The notes under the pieces are model-generated. The model did no database searches and was not told where the DNA came from. It worked only from the letters and a program-made list of their open reading frames with translations. Position numbers and translations under genes: made by a program. A stretch of DNA of 64,000 nt from JACPUX01 sp964517465 (GTDB taxonomy: Bacteria > Pseudomonadota > Gammaproteobacteria > Burkholderiales > Casimicrobiaceae): the NCBI GenBank assembly GCA_964517465.1, contig CAZFEK010000013.1, positions 18,467 to 82,466 on the forward strand, given 5' to 3'. This document shows positions 1 to 9,801 of the stretch, piece after piece. The first letter of the stretch is position 1, and the number at the start of each line of letters is the position of its first letter.

Positions 1-203
1 TCCCGTCGCTAACATGCCCCCGCGTAGCCCGATTCGGCTCGCGTTTCTTTTCGAGGTTCTTATGTTGGAGATAACAGTCGTCCGATAACCCGATCCCCGC
101 GCCAGCGGTGCAATCAGGTTGTCGCGATCACAAACGAGTGGCAGGCCGCCCGCGGTGGTTTGCTGTTTTTGTTCGTTGAGATGACTGCAATTGGATTTCC
201 AAC

Positions 204-1358
204 ATGACTTCTTTCAAGCCGAAGCAAACGCTACTTCATACCTTTGCCCAAAGTGGCGGCACCGCCGATGCCTGCGCTGACTCGGCGCACACCGCGTCTG
301 TCGCAGGTGACCGCCTTGCGGGCTTTGCGCCGCCAGACCGTTTTTGCGATCCGGGCGCATCCATCGCCCGCGTGACGGCGGTCGATCGCGATCAATACCT
401 CATCAGGAACGCGGCGGGCGAGTCGCCCGCGAAGCTGACGGGACGGGCCGCCTATGCCTGCGTATCCGCTGCCGATATGCCCTGCGTCGGCGACTGGGTC
501 CGCGTGAAATTTCACGACTCGAGCGGGCAGGCGAGCATTCTTGAGGTGTTGCCGCGACAGTCGTTTCTGCAACGAAAAAGGCCGGGCGAAACGGTCGAAT
601 TCCAGATGATCGCCGCCAACATCGATGTGGCCTTCATCGTTCAGTCCTGCCACTTCGACTTCAATGTGCGCAGACTGGAGCGCTATCTGGTGATGGCGAG
701 CGAAGGGCATATCGAACCCGTGGTACTGCTGACCAAGACCGATCTGATCACCCCGGCGGCGCTGGAGCAATTGATTTCGCGGGTTCGCTCCGCCGGCGTT
801 GGCGCCCGCATCATCGCCTCGAGCAATGTCAGCGGCGAAGGCGTTGACCAGCTCCGCGAGCTGCTTCGCCCCGGCAAAACCTACTGCCTGCTCGGATCAT
901 CCGGCGTGGGCAAAACCACACTGGTCAACCGTCTGCTCGGGGCCTGCGGCCTCGCCACGGGGGCGGTGAGCCATTCCGGAGAAGGCAGACATACGACCAC
1001 GCGGCGTCAGCTTTTGGTGCTTGAGTCAGGAGGTCTCCTGATCGACCTGCCCGGCATGCGCGAATTGGGAATGCTCGGCGTCAGCGAAGCAATCGATGAC
1101 AGCTTTGCCGACCTTCAGGCGTATGCGCAGCAATGTCGCTTCGCCGATTGCACCCACAGCAGCGAGCCGGGTTGCGCCATTCAGAGCGCCATTGCGCGAG
1201 GAGAACTGGATGCGGCGCATTTTCTGAACTACCTCAAGCTCAAGAAGGAAACCGAGTTTCATGACCGATCGCAACGCGAAAGGCGCATGAAGGATCGGGC
1301 CTCCGGAAGGCTGTACCGTGCCGTCACCAAGGCCAAGGGGAAGCGAAGAGAGTATTAG
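204..1358 (+). CDS. rsgA: Ribosome small subunit-dependent GTPase A
   Basis: Circularly permuted GTPase that checks late 30S ribosome maturation in the cytoplasm. The 384-residue product has an N-terminal OB-like region, then the G-domain with motifs in permuted order: TKTD (G4) comes before the P-loop GSSGVGKT at about residues 231-238. The C-terminal zinc-binding segment CRFADCTH...EPGC is intact. It is slightly longer than the E. coli protein because of an N-terminal extension. It stands alone and converges on the SNF2-type gene. Recognition is firm; the exact start is less so. Confidence 0.95.
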   Translation: MTSFKPKQTLLHTFAQSGGTADACADSAHTASVAGDRLAGFAPPDRFCDPGASIARVTAVDRDQYLIRNAAGESPAKLTGRAAYACVSAADMPCVGDWVRVKFHDSSGQASILEVLPRQSFLQRKRPGETVEFQMIAANIDVAFIVQSCHFDFNVRRLERYLVMASEGHIEPVVLLTKTDLITPAALEQLISRVRSAGVGARIIASSNVSGEGVDQLRELLRPGKTYCLLGSSGVGKTTLVNRLLGACGLATGAVSHSGEGRHTTTRRQLLVLESGGLLIDLPGMRELGMLGVSEAIDDSFADLQAYAQQCRFADCTHSSEPGCAIQSAIARGELDAAHFLNYLKLKKETEFHDRSQRERRMKDRASGRLYRAVTKAKGKRREY

Positions 1359-1497
1359 GGCGCGGGTTTGGCTTCGCAAAAAGTCTCCCCGACCCGCAGG
1401 ACATTGTTTCCTCGCCACGATCGCGCAAGGTGTACGGTAGATTGCAGGTTGCGACAACGAAGCAAACCGCCACCCCTCTTGCGATGCGCCGACCGGC

Positions 1498-4400
1498 CTA
1501 GTCCCCGCGCATGAGCGTCAAAAGCTCATCGGTCGAGGGCAAAGCCGCGCCTTCGCCGCCTTCGCCCAACACGCCTTCAGCGAGCGCGCGTTTGTCGTGG
1601 TGCAGTTCGACGATGCGCTCTTCCAGCGTGCCTTTTGCGACCAGGCGGTACACGGTCACCGGGCGCAACTGGCCGATGCGGTGGGCGCGGCCCATCGCTT
1701 GGTCCTCGGCGGCAGGGTTCCACCAGGGATCGGTGATCACGACATAATCGGCGGCGGTCAGATTGAGGCCGAAGCCGCCGGCCTTGAGGCTGATGAGGAA
1801 CAAATCTCCCTCGCCGTTCTGGAAGGCGGCGATGCGCCGGCTGCGTTCGGCGGCGGGGGTGGCTCCGTCGAGGTATTGATAAGGAATGCCGCTCGCCTCG
1901 AGCGGTTCGCGCAACAGGGTGAGAAAATCGACGAACTGACTGAACACCAGCGCCTTGTGGCCGTTGGCGGCCAGCTCCGCCGCCAGATCGGCGAAGGCGC
2001 GAAGTTTGGCGCCGACGATGCCCATTTGCGGGCTGACGAGGCGCGGATCGCAGGCCGCCCGACGCAGTTTCATCAATTGCGCGAGGACGGAAAAGCGCGC
2101 CTGGGCACCCTCCTCCCCTAGCGCGTTTTCCGCCGTTGCCAGCGCCTGGCGGCGCAAGGCTTCGTAATGCGCCGCCTCGTCCGCCTCGGGCGTGATGGAG
2201 AGCACGAGCTCGGTGCGCGGCGGCAAATCGTCCAGCACCTGCGCCTTGGTTCGGCGCAGCACGAAAGGTGCGATCAGGCGTCGCAGCCGGCGTTGCGCTT
2301 CGCGGTCGCGATCCTTCTCGATGGGCGTTGCGAAACGTTCGGAAAAGCGCGACAGCGTACCCAGGAGGCCCGGATTGCAATAGCGCATGATCGACCAGAG
2401 TTCGGCCAGGCGATTTTCGACCGGCGTGCCGGACAAGGCCATGCGGAAATCCGCCGGCAAATCGTAGAGCGCCAGCGAACGCTTGGCTGCGGCGTTTTTC
2501 ACCGCCTGGGCTTCGTCCGCGACCACGGTAAACCAGTGGCGCGTGGCGAACAATTCCTGCGCCTGTTGCATCAGCGTGTAGGAGACGATAACCAGGTCGC
2601 GCGGGCCGGCCTTCTCAATCATGGCGGTGCGATCGCCTTCGCCGAACATCATGGCGTTGAGGGTGGGCGCGAAGCGGCGCGTTTCGGCCAACCAGTTGCC
2701 GCACACCGAGGTGGGCGCGATGACCAGCGCGGGCCCGCCATCGGCACGGGCCAGCATCACCGCCAGCGCTTGCAGCGTTTTGCCCAAGCCCATGTCGTCC
2801 GCCAGACACGCCCCGAAGCCGGCTTGCGCGAGGCGCATCGCCCAGACAAATCCGTCCTCCTGGTAGGGTCGCAGCTCTGCTTGCAGGCCGGCGGGCAGCG
2901 CAATGGCGAGGTCTCGCGCCTGCGCCAGGCGCTCTGCCTTGTTGCGGAAGGCGGTGTCGGTTTGGGCTAGGGTTCCTTCGAGGGCCGCGTCGAGCCAGCC
3001 TGCGGCCAGAGTCGGCAGGCGCAGGCCTTCCGCCCCCGCTTCGCCTACCGCGGCGAGGTCGGCGAGGCGCTCGCGCAGTTCGCGCGTGAGTGCGGCATAA
3101 ACGCCCTTGCCCATGGGCACGAAGCGGCTCTTGCCGACGGCCGCCGCCAGCAGTTCTTCGAGCTGAAAAACCAAACCCTCGTCGAGGCGCGCTTCACCTT
3201 TGACCGAGAACCAGTCTCGCGCCGTATGGACCCTCACGCTCAGGTGCGTGGCCTCCACGGTGAGCACCCGCACTTGCTGTCCGCGTGGCCAGTCCACCGC
3301 GCCCACCGCGGGAGTGGCGGGCAAGGTCTCGACCATGGCCAGCGCCTGCTCGGGATCGGCCACGCACCATTCACACACCGTGTCCCCGCGCCGAGGCGCC
3401 TCGAGAAAAGGCAGCGCGTCGAGAACGGCGCTGAGATAGGCGCGTTCGGCGTCGAGATCGCGCAAGGTGCCGATGCTCTCGCCTTTCACGGCGGCCATCA
3501 CGCGCGGCCGCCCCTCGCCCGGCATGAGGCGCGGCCCGTCGGGTCCCAAAGGGGCGGCAACGAGGCGCAACATCAGGGTCTCGCCCTGGGGCGAAAGTTC
3601 GGCGCGCAGGCGCGTTTCGGCCGGCACTTCACGTGCCGCTTCGCTCGAATCGGACTGGATGTGAAAATGCGCCGCCAGCGACTGCAAGGTCTGCTGCAAT
3701 TCCGCCTGGGCTGCGGCGGGCACTTTGAAATGGCCCGAGACGAGCTGGGCCGCCCGCCGCTGCGCCGGAGTCAGGCGGATGACGCGCACCCGCTGCGGCG
3801 AGTCGCGCACCACGGTGATGAAACGCAGGGCCTCCTTTTCGCGTTGTTCATCGCCGTCCGGGTAGTAGTCCCGAGCATCGTCCGGCGATTCGCCGCGCAC
3901 TTGCGGAGTCACACGCAAGACATAGCGCTCCCCTTCGCGGGCGACTTCGAGTTCGGGCATGCCCTCGACCACGTCGACTAGGGTATCGGGGTCTTCGCGC
4001 AGCACCACTGCCGGATGACCGATCAGCGCGCCAATGGCGGCGGCGCGATCAAGAACCTGGCGGCGCGCCGAATAACGATCGCTCCGGATGGCCCGCGCCA
4101 CCTTTGCATCCCAGGGTTCCAGCCGCTCGCTTCCCGCCAGTTTCGAGAGCGAGAGCGGCTTCGGCTTTCCCCAACCGCGCGGACCGCGCTTTTGTTCGAG
4201 GGGTTCGATGGCTTCGACGCCGCCGCGTTTGTCGAGACCCACGGACCATAGGATGCGCATCGCTGCGGCCTCGGACACCGTTTCCACGCCCAGGGCCTGC
4301 AGCGACGCCAAGACCGTGCGCCAGCTGTCTTGGCCCCCGGCGGCAAAGAAGGTCGCCGGGGCATCTCCACCTTCGAGAACCGCTTCCGCCGCGGCGACCT

Positions 4401-5661
4401 GGCCTTCGAGCCAGACGAGGCCGCAAGCGCGCAAACGCGCCCGCAACGCGGCAAGGGCATGGGCATGTTGGATTGCCGCCTTGCCGCTGGGCTTCCCCAC
4501 GGTTTCAGCCCCAAGCCAGGCGCGTGCCAGCACTCGAAAGACATCGCCCAGGCAGGGGCCGCCGCGATCGAGATCAAAAACCTCCTTGATCAGCGCGCAC
4601 TCGCCCAAACGCACGCCGATGGCATGCGCCCAAACGCCCCAGTGATGATAAGGAGAGGGTTTGCGCGAGCCGGATTCGCCGATGCAGAACTTGCGCGCCT
4701 TCTCCAACTGCGCGGGCGTCTGTTGGGCGATCAAGGAAAGCGGATAAAGCCAGGCGAGCGACTCCGGCAACGTCCGTTTCTTGGTCCTGACTTCGGTTCC
4801 GCGGCGTTTGAATGCGGCCTCGAAAGCGAGCTGCGCCTCCGACCAGCGCCCTTCGTGGACGTGCACCGCCGCCCGCAGCGCATCGGCCCCGCCGCCGTCC
4901 TCCGCGCGCAAGACTTCGAGCAGTCGGTCGTGCGCGCCGGCATGCAAAAGCCATTCGCCAAGCTGCAGGCGGAGATATTCGGGCATTTCGGTCCGGGCGG
5001 CTTGCAGCTGCTCGAGCGTCCAGCTTTGGATAGGCAGCATCTTCAAGTCGAATTGCTGGCAGACCGCAGCCACCGCCTCGCAGGCGATCGCCCATCGCCA
5101 GGCTGCAGTCAGGCGCGTAAACAGCACGGGGTCAAAAGGCTCGACGCAAACCTCGTGCATGACCCGAATCCAGTCGTGGCGGAGCGCAACCTTGCTCCTC
5201 AGCGTTTCCAGTTCCGCGCTCGAAGTACCGGCATAAAGCTCCAGCCGGACCGCCGCCAAGGTGGGCCCGATCTCCCAGAATGGCCAGCTGTAGAGCGCAG
5301 AGGTTTGGGGGTTCAGCTTTTCAGCGCGCCAAAAGGCCTCACGCAGGCTGCGGGCGTCGTACCGCTGAAAGATCTCGTGATAGAGCCTGATGCGCGCCTC
5401 ATCCACCAGGCGCAGAAAACCTTGGCGGGTCTCATGTTCGACCAGCAAGCCGTCCTGCCTGAGTTGCAGCTGCGCAAGCTTCACCTGCTCCACGGTGTAT
5501 TCCTTGGCGCTGCTTGATTTCCAATCCAGCGCATGCAGCAATTCCAAAGTCGCGGCTCGCGGCCGATAGCTCCACAAAAGCGCCATGGCGCAGGCGACGG
5601 CACGGCCATCCTCGGTCAGGCGTTCAAGAGCGGTTTGCGCAACAGGAGGCAATTCGGTCAA
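1498..5661 (-). CDS. Large SNF2-family DNA-dependent ATPase/helicase
   Basis: A 1387-residue protein. The last ~440 residues form a complete SNF2 motor: DDMGLGKT (motif I, about residue 950), DEAQ (motif II, about 1048), SGTPVEN (motif III), then the helicase C-lobe with the SQF, LKAGGFGLNLT and GRAHRIGQ motifs. The first ~900 residues are helical and of no function I can name; they could be a substrate-recognition or regulatory part, as in bacterial RapA/HepA-like and SWIM-linked SNF2 proteins. The reading frame opens with TTG, and a downstream ATG is possible. No neighbouring nuclease or methylase is seen, so a defence role is not indicated. Confidence 0.85.
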   Translation of the reverse strand: MTELPPVAQTALERLTEDGRAVACAMALLWSYRPRAATLELLHALDWKSSSAKEYTVEQVKLAQLQLRQDGLLVEHETRQGFLRLVDEARIRLYHEIFQRYDARSLREAFWRAEKLNPQTSALYSWPFWEIGPTLAAVRLELYAGTSSAELETLRSKVALRHDWIRVMHEVCVEPFDPVLFTRLTAAWRWAIACEAVAAVCQQFDLKMLPIQSWTLEQLQAARTEMPEYLRLQLGEWLLHAGAHDRLLEVLRAEDGGGADALRAAVHVHEGRWSEAQLAFEAAFKRRGTEVRTKKRTLPESLAWLYPLSLIAQQTPAQLEKARKFCIGESGSRKPSPYHHWGVWAHAIGVRLGECALIKEVFDLDRGGPCLGDVFRVLARAWLGAETVGKPSGKAAIQHAHALAALRARLRACGLVWLEGQVAAAEAVLEGGDAPATFFAAGGQDSWRTVLASLQALGVETVSEAAAMRILWSVGLDKRGGVEAIEPLEQKRGPRGWGKPKPLSLSKLAGSERLEPWDAKVARAIRSDRYSARRQVLDRAAAIGALIGHPAVVLREDPDTLVDVVEGMPELEVAREGERYVLRVTPQVRGESPDDARDYYPDGDEQREKEALRFITVVRDSPQRVRVIRLTPAQRRAAQLVSGHFKVPAAAQAELQQTLQSLAAHFHIQSDSSEAAREVPAETRLRAELSPQGETLMLRLVAAPLGPDGPRLMPGEGRPRVMAAVKGESIGTLRDLDAERAYLSAVLDALPFLEAPRRGDTVCEWCVADPEQALAMVETLPATPAVGAVDWPRGQQVRVLTVEATHLSVRVHTARDWFSVKGEARLDEGLVFQLEELLAAAVGKSRFVPMGKGVYAALTRELRERLADLAAVGEAGAEGLRLPTLAAGWLDAALEGTLAQTDTAFRNKAERLAQARDLAIALPAGLQAELRPYQEDGFVWAMRLAQAGFGACLADDMGLGKTLQALAVMLARADGGPALVIAPTSVCGNWLAETRRFAPTLNAMMFGEGDRTAMIEKAGPRDLVIVSYTLMQQAQELFATRHWFTVVADEAQAVKNAAAKRSLALYDLPADFRMALSGTPVENRLAELWSIMRYCNPGLLGTLSRFSERFATPIEKDRDREAQRRLRRLIAPFVLRRTKAQVLDDLPPRTELVLSITPEADEAAHYEALRRQALATAENALGEEGAQARFSVLAQLMKLRRAACDPRLVSPQMGIVGAKLRAFADLAAELAANGHKALVFSQFVDFLTLLREPLEASGIPYQYLDGATPAAERSRRIAAFQNGEGDLFLISLKAGGFGLNLTAADYVVITDPWWNPAAEDQAMGRAHRIGQLRPVTVYRLVAKGTLEERIVELHHDKRALAEGVLGEGGEGAALPSTDELLTLMRGD

Positions 5662-5922
5662 TCTGTAGTCGAAAACTCAGAGGCGCGGTTCTGCCTGAAA
5701 TCGGAAGTACCCATTCGGCCGCAAGCGGGTCGCGCGGCGATGCCGCGAATGTTAGCAAGTTCTATGGGTAGAAAACACGCCGCGGCAATGCGGCGATGGT
5801 ACCAACTCGATTGGTTTGCGAACGGCTCGACCGCTGCCCAAAGGGCCTCGGCCGGGTTTATTCGCCGGCGCTAGGCTGGTTTCTTCCGCTTGCGGCGCTT
5901 TACCCGGCAAACGCACGCATGA

Positions 5923-6426
5923 TCAGCCCTTCGGCCAATTCCCGCCCTTCATTTGCTCGAGATACCGATCGACGATTTCTTTCGGGCTCAAGCCTGCTGG
6001 TTGATAGCCTGCAAACATCATCACGATGTAGCCGGCATGGTTGCGCAAAAGCCAGGCTTCGGTGGGGTCGGTGGACTTGTGCTGCGACCGCGCCCACACG
6101 TATTGCAAAAGGTTCATGCCTGCGTCGTCGAGTTCCTCTTCGCTGCCCAGTGTGGTCTTGGTTTGGGTGAGGTTTTGCGCAGCATCGAGCGTGCTCAGCA
6201 GCTTACCCGGGAGGTCTGCCTGGCTGCTCGGCGTGGCCCGCCGGTCAGACCACAGCGCCGCGCTGGACTTCGCCGCGTCGGCGAGCGGCCGCCTTTCCAC
6301 GCCGGACAAGCGCTGCGAAAAATTCTGCAGCACCGACTGGAAAACCAGTGCGAGTGAACGCTGGCTCTTGCCCCCGTTGGGTTCCAAAGGCGTTGCCAGC
6401 CCAAAATCGAAATGAACGCTGTTCAT
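5923..6426 (-). CDS. Hypothetical protein, 167 aa
   Basis: The open frame runs further upstream, but an ATG at 6426 preceded by GGAG with about 8 nt spacing is the best start. The product is soluble, with no signal peptide or membrane segment. The middle (about residues 45-75) is Ser/Ala-rich, and the C-terminal 60 residues contain an aromatic-rich stretch (LLQYVWARSQ, YIVMMFAGYQ) followed by a short helix. I do not recognise the family. It is divergent from the nnrS-like gene and shares a ~180 bp intergenic region with it. Confidence 0.6.
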   Translation of the reverse strand: MNSVHFDFGLATPLEPNGGKSQRSLALVFQSVLQNFSQRLSGVERRPLADAAKSSAALWSDRRATPSSQADLPGKLLSTLDAAQNLTQTKTTLGSEEELDDAGMNLLQYVWARSQHKSTDPTEAWLLRNHAGYIVMMFAGYQPAGLSPKEIVDRYLEQMKGGNWPKG

Positions 6427-6608
6427 GATGCCGCTCCTGCCCGATGCCGCGAGCACCCGATTGGCGCCGGGGCATGAACAGCACTTTAGCGCCGAGCCCG
6501 CCGACGCCAGGACTGGAATAGTCAGCCGAATCGGCCCCAATTCCGCCGGCAAGCGCGATCCACATTTTGTCGCCTTCTTTGCTGAGCAAAGGGTAAGCTG
6601 CGAGCTTC

Positions 6609-7832
6609 GTGCAAACCCCACCCTATATCTTGCGCATTACCGCTCCGCTCTGGGCAGCCCCCTTTCGCCCTTTTTACCTCCTTGGCGCCGCCTATGCCCT
6701 GTTGCTGGCGGGCACTTGGGCTTACTCGGCACAAACGCCGGAGCAAGCCCTGGCGTGGCATGGACATGAAATGCTGTTTGGGTTTGCCGGCGCCATCGTC
6801 GCGGGGATATTGCTTACCGCAATGCCGAGCTGGGCGGGTTTGGCGGAGTGGCACGGCGGGCGGCTGATCGCGCTGGTTGCACTTTGGCTGGCGGGCCGAT
6901 TTGCGTTTTGGTGCGAGGCTCTGCCCGACTTGCTTCGCGCCGTGCTCGATGCCGGCTTCTTTTGGCTGCTGCTGGCGCTGCTGCTGCCCGAACTCCTGCG
7001 CTTGAAAGACCGGCGCTTCTTATGGGTGCTGCCCATACTGGGCGTTCTGGCGCTGGCGCAAATCGTTTATTGGCATGGCCTTGTACTCGCGTCGCCGAAA
7101 GAGATGCGCGCCGGATTGCAGCTCGGCCTACACGGCCTGCTGCTGCTTTTTGTCGTCAAAGGCGGACTGTTGACGCCGATCTTTACCGGCAATGCGCTGC
7201 GCGAACGCGGCTTGGGTGACGCGCCCAAGTTTCTGCCCGAACTCGAATATGCTTGCGCGGTGGCCATGGTGCTACTGGCGGTGGCCGAAGCTTTGGCCAC
7301 ACCGCCGGCATCGCTTGCCACGGTGTGTTTTGGCAGCGCCTTGCTGCTCGCCTTTCGGAGCTGGCGATGGCGGGGCTGGCGGGTAGCAGACCTGCCCATG
7401 CTCGCGGCCATGCATCTCGCTTTCGGGTGGTTGATCGCAGCACTCGTGCTACGCGGCTGGGCGGCGCTCGATGCGCGCCTGCCTCAGGATGCATGGCAGC
7501 ATGCGTTTCTGGTGGGCGCGCTCGGGCCGATGATGCTGTCGCTGATGAACCGCGTGAGCCTGCGCCACACCGGCCGGCCGCTGGCAGTGAGCCTGGCAAT
7601 GCGCTGCGCCTTGGTGCTGGTCATGCTGGCGGCGTTGCTGCGCGTCGCGGCGGCGCTGCTGCGGCTCGATCACTTCTGGACGGCGGGCGCCATGGCGCTC
7701 TGGGCGGCGGCTTTCGCGATTTACCTCGCCCACTTCGCGGCTTTGCTGGTGGCACCCAGCCGGCCGCGCGCCGGCGATGCGGCGGCAGCCGCTTTGCTCA
7801 AACGCGAGTCGCCCCCGAGCGGGCGCGAATGA
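6609..7832 (+). CDS. nnrS: NnrS family membrane protein
   Basis: Polytopic inner-membrane protein of ~407 residues with about 12 hydrophobic segments. The N-terminal PFRPFYLLGA and the WHGHEMLFGF motif, followed by a helix with AGILLTAMPSW, are hallmarks of NnrS. The family is heme/copper containing and linked to nitric oxide or nitrosative stress tolerance in denitrifiers. The frame starts with GTG. The last 35 bp overlap the 3' end of the convergent meaB-xdhC gene. Its presence supports NO exposure in this organism; no FNR-type box was found in front of it. Confidence 0.85.
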   Translation: MQTPPYILRITAPLWAAPFRPFYLLGAAYALLLAGTWAYSAQTPEQALAWHGHEMLFGFAGAIVAGILLTAMPSWAGLAEWHGGRLIALVALWLAGRFAFWCEALPDLLRAVLDAGFFWLLLALLLPELLRLKDRRFLWVLPILGVLALAQIVYWHGLVLASPKEMRAGLQLGLHGLLLLFVVKGGLLTPIFTGNALRERGLGDAPKFLPELEYACAVAMVLLAVAEALATPPASLATVCFGSALLLAFRSWRWRGWRVADLPMLAAMHLAFGWLIAALVLRGWAALDARLPQDAWQHAFLVGALGPMMLSLMNRVSLRHTGRPLAVSLAMRCALVLVMLAALLRVAAALLRLDHFWTAGAMALWAAAFAIYLAHFAALLVAPSRPRAGDAAAAALLKRESPPSGRE

Positions 7833-9144
7833 TCTCCATCAAAATCGCCACGGCTCGCTCCCCGGGCGTATGGCCCCCCAAACTTTGCCCCAGCGAGGAG
7901 CAAAGAACTTGGTTGGTGATCGCCGCAGCCCCATGGGCGGCGGCCTTGTATTTCCCTGCCAGGCCGATGTAGTAGGCACCCCCTGTGAGCGCCGCTTGCA
8001 GGGCAGCTTCCTTGAGCGAAGCGTCGCGGGTGAAAATGGCCACGGCGAGCCCCTCGGTGAAAGGCGTTTGGGCGATGCTTGGCGCCGGTTCTTCCCGCGT
8101 CACTTTCACTCCCGGCAGCGCGGGCAAATCCTCCGGTGCCCAACGCGGCTCGCACAGTGTAACGGCGTAGCCTGCCAGCGCCGCCATAGGCGCCAATCGT
8201 CGCGCAAGGCAAGTTGCTCCCACCACCACCAGCGCCGCTTGCTGCACCCCGCAAGCTTTTGGCGCCGCGACCGTGCCCTTGAGACGCAAGCCGCGGCCCA
8301 CCCCTGCCGCATGGGCGTCCAGCGCATCGGCCAGGGCGGCAATGCCCTCCCCGCGCGTTGCCACAGTCGCCAGCACCTTCACTTCCCAAGCGCCCTGGCG
8401 ACGGCCGGCGAAGTTCACCCGCAAATCCAGCAGCGTGCGCTCAGCCGCAGGCAGGTCGGCCTTGTTCACCACCAAGAGGTCAGCGATTTCCAGCACCCCG
8501 GCCTTGATCGCCTGCACTTCGTCGCCCAAGCCCGGCGGGCAGATCACCAGCCGGACGTCGGCATACCGCGCGATTTCCACCTCCGACTGGCCGGTGCCTA
8601 CCGTTTCGACCAAGACGAGGTCGAAGCCGGCGGCGTCGAAAACATCGATGATGCGCCCCGCGGAGCGCGAAAGCCCGCCCAGATGGCCACGCGCCGAGAC
8701 CGAACGGATGAAGACGCTTTCGGTTTCGAATTCGCCCATGCGCACCCGATCGCCCAAAAGCGCGCCCCCGGTCACTGGACTCGAAGGATCGACCGCAAGC
8801 ACCGCCACGCGTTTGCCGCGGGCCAGGTATTCGCGCAACAAGGCCGCAACCAAAGTGGATTTGCCCGCCCCCGGCGCACCGGTGATGCCGATGATTTGCG
8901 CCCGCCCGCAGTGTTTGCGCGCCGCCTGCCACAGCGCATCGGCGCCCGGCCGCTCGTTCTCCACGGCGGTGATCGCGCGGGCAAGCTGAAGGCGGGTGGC
9001 GAAGGCTGGGGCTGGGGCGTTCACGGCAAACGATAAGTTTTCATGGCCGAGCCAAAACGGCAAAGAGCGATGCTCGTCAGGCAGGAAAGTATAGTGAGCA
9101 CGCGGCACAGCGCCAAGCACGGTGGCCGATGGCGATAGCGGCAA
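7798..9144 (-). CDS. MeaB/ArgK-type GTPase fused to an XdhC-like C-terminal domain
   Basis: The N-terminal part (to about residue 290) is a MeaB/ArgK G3E GTPase: P-loop GITGAPGAGKST (about 86-97), the ETVGTGQSE switch and NKAD specificity motif. MeaB proteins protect or load B12-dependent mutases. The C-terminal ~145 residues resemble the Rossmann-like C-domain of XdhC/CoxI, with VVVGATCLARRLA, YYIGLAGK, and a terminal GGHTPGERAVAILMEI that matches the family's GL-DIGA-TP-EIA-SI signature. XdhC proteins handle molybdenum cofactor for xanthine dehydrogenase-like enzymes. The first ~40 residues look unlike the family; a GTG at 9024 may be the real start (408 aa). No mutase or molybdo-hydroxylase gene is nearby. 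Confidence 0.8.
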   Translation of the reverse strand: MPLSPSATVLGAVPRAHYTFLPDEHRSLPFWLGHENLSFAVNAPAPAFATRLQLARAITAVENERPGADALWQAARKHCGRAQIIGITGAPGAGKSTLVAALLREYLARGKRVAVLAVDPSSPVTGGALLGDRVRMGEFETESVFIRSVSARGHLGGLSRSAGRIIDVFDAAGFDLVLVETVGTGQSEVEIARYADVRLVICPPGLGDEVQAIKAGVLEIADLLVVNKADLPAAERTLLDLRVNFAGRRQGAWEVKVLATVATRGEGIAALADALDAHAAGVGRGLRLKGTVAAPKACGVQQAALVVVGATCLARRLAPMAALAGYAVTLCEPRWAPEDLPALPGVKVTREEPAPSIAQTPFTEGLAVAIFTRDASLKEAALQAALTGGAYYIGLAGKYKAAAHGAAAITNQVLCSSLGQSLGGHTPGERAVAILMEIIRARSGATRV

Positions 9145-9177
9145 AAAGAGCGTCCCTCGATCCGGCGGGTAGCGGCC

Positions 9178-9801
9178 TCAGAGCGGCTCGGAAATTCCGT
9201 ACTTTCGCACCATGCGAAAGTGAAAATGCAAAAATGCCGCCAGGGCCAGTGGAATGGCGAGAATGTGTGCGTAATAAGCGGCGCGCAGGCTGAAGTGGTC
9301 GAGCAAAAATTGCTGAATCGCAGCGCCGCCCGCCCAAGTGGCGAAGTAATCGGCCCAAAGTGAAAACGACCAATAGGAGCGCCAATCCCAGGGCAGGATG
9401 ATGCCGGTCGCAACCAGCAAAAACACCAGAACGAGCTGAAAAACCCCGGTGAGCCACGTGAACTGCCGCGGGCTCTGGTAGGCCTTGAGATAAAACACGA
9501 TCACCAGGTGCGAAAACACCATCGCCAGCAACAAGGTCGAGCCCCAGCGATGCAAGTTGCGCAAGAGCCAGCCCAGCGGCACTTCGGTGCTCAAGACGAC
9601 GATGCTTTGATAGGCCTTGGCCGGATCCGGCTCATAAAAGAAGAGCATGGCGCCGCCGGTGAACACTTGCAGGATGATCAGAGCCAGCGACAGGCCGCCA
9701 AAACAATAAAAGAAATTGACGTGCGCCGGAATCGGCTTTGCCTTTTTCCGCGCCCAGTATTCGTGCAAACGCTGGGCGATACGCGCAGCGCTCAACATCA
9801 C
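9178..9801 (-). CDS. Cytochrome b6-like protein (four-helix heme b subunit)
   Basis: 207 residues with four transmembrane helices, the size of cytochrome b6. Two heme b ligand pairs are visible: H84/H98 (HX13H) and H179/H194 (HX14H, the spacing of b6-type proteins). FYCFGG near residue 31 places Cys33 where b6f and Bacillus-type complexes carry the cysteine that binds the extra heme ci. LPWDW after helix C and the ending KYGISEPL also fit b6. It is the last gene of the long operon and its ATG overlaps the preceding lipoprotein stop (ATGA). The matching subunit-IV part is not adjacent; the closest candidate is the 43709-44398 protein. Confidence 0.9.
   Translation of the reverse strand: MMLSAARIAQRLHEYWARKKAKPIPAHVNFFYCFGGLSLALIILQVFTGGAMLFFYEPDPAKAYQSIVVLSTEVPLGWLLRNLHRWGSTLLLAMVFSHLVIVFYLKAYQSPRQFTWLTGVFQLVLVFLLVATGIILPWDWRSYWSFSLWADYFATWAGGAAIQQFLLDHFSLRAAYYAHILAIPLALAAFLHFHFRMVRKYGISEPL

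Noticed and set aside
1498..5661. SNF2-type gene as part of a defence island
   Set aside because: Its neighbours are rsgA and an unknown gene; no nuclease, methylase or other defence component is visible.
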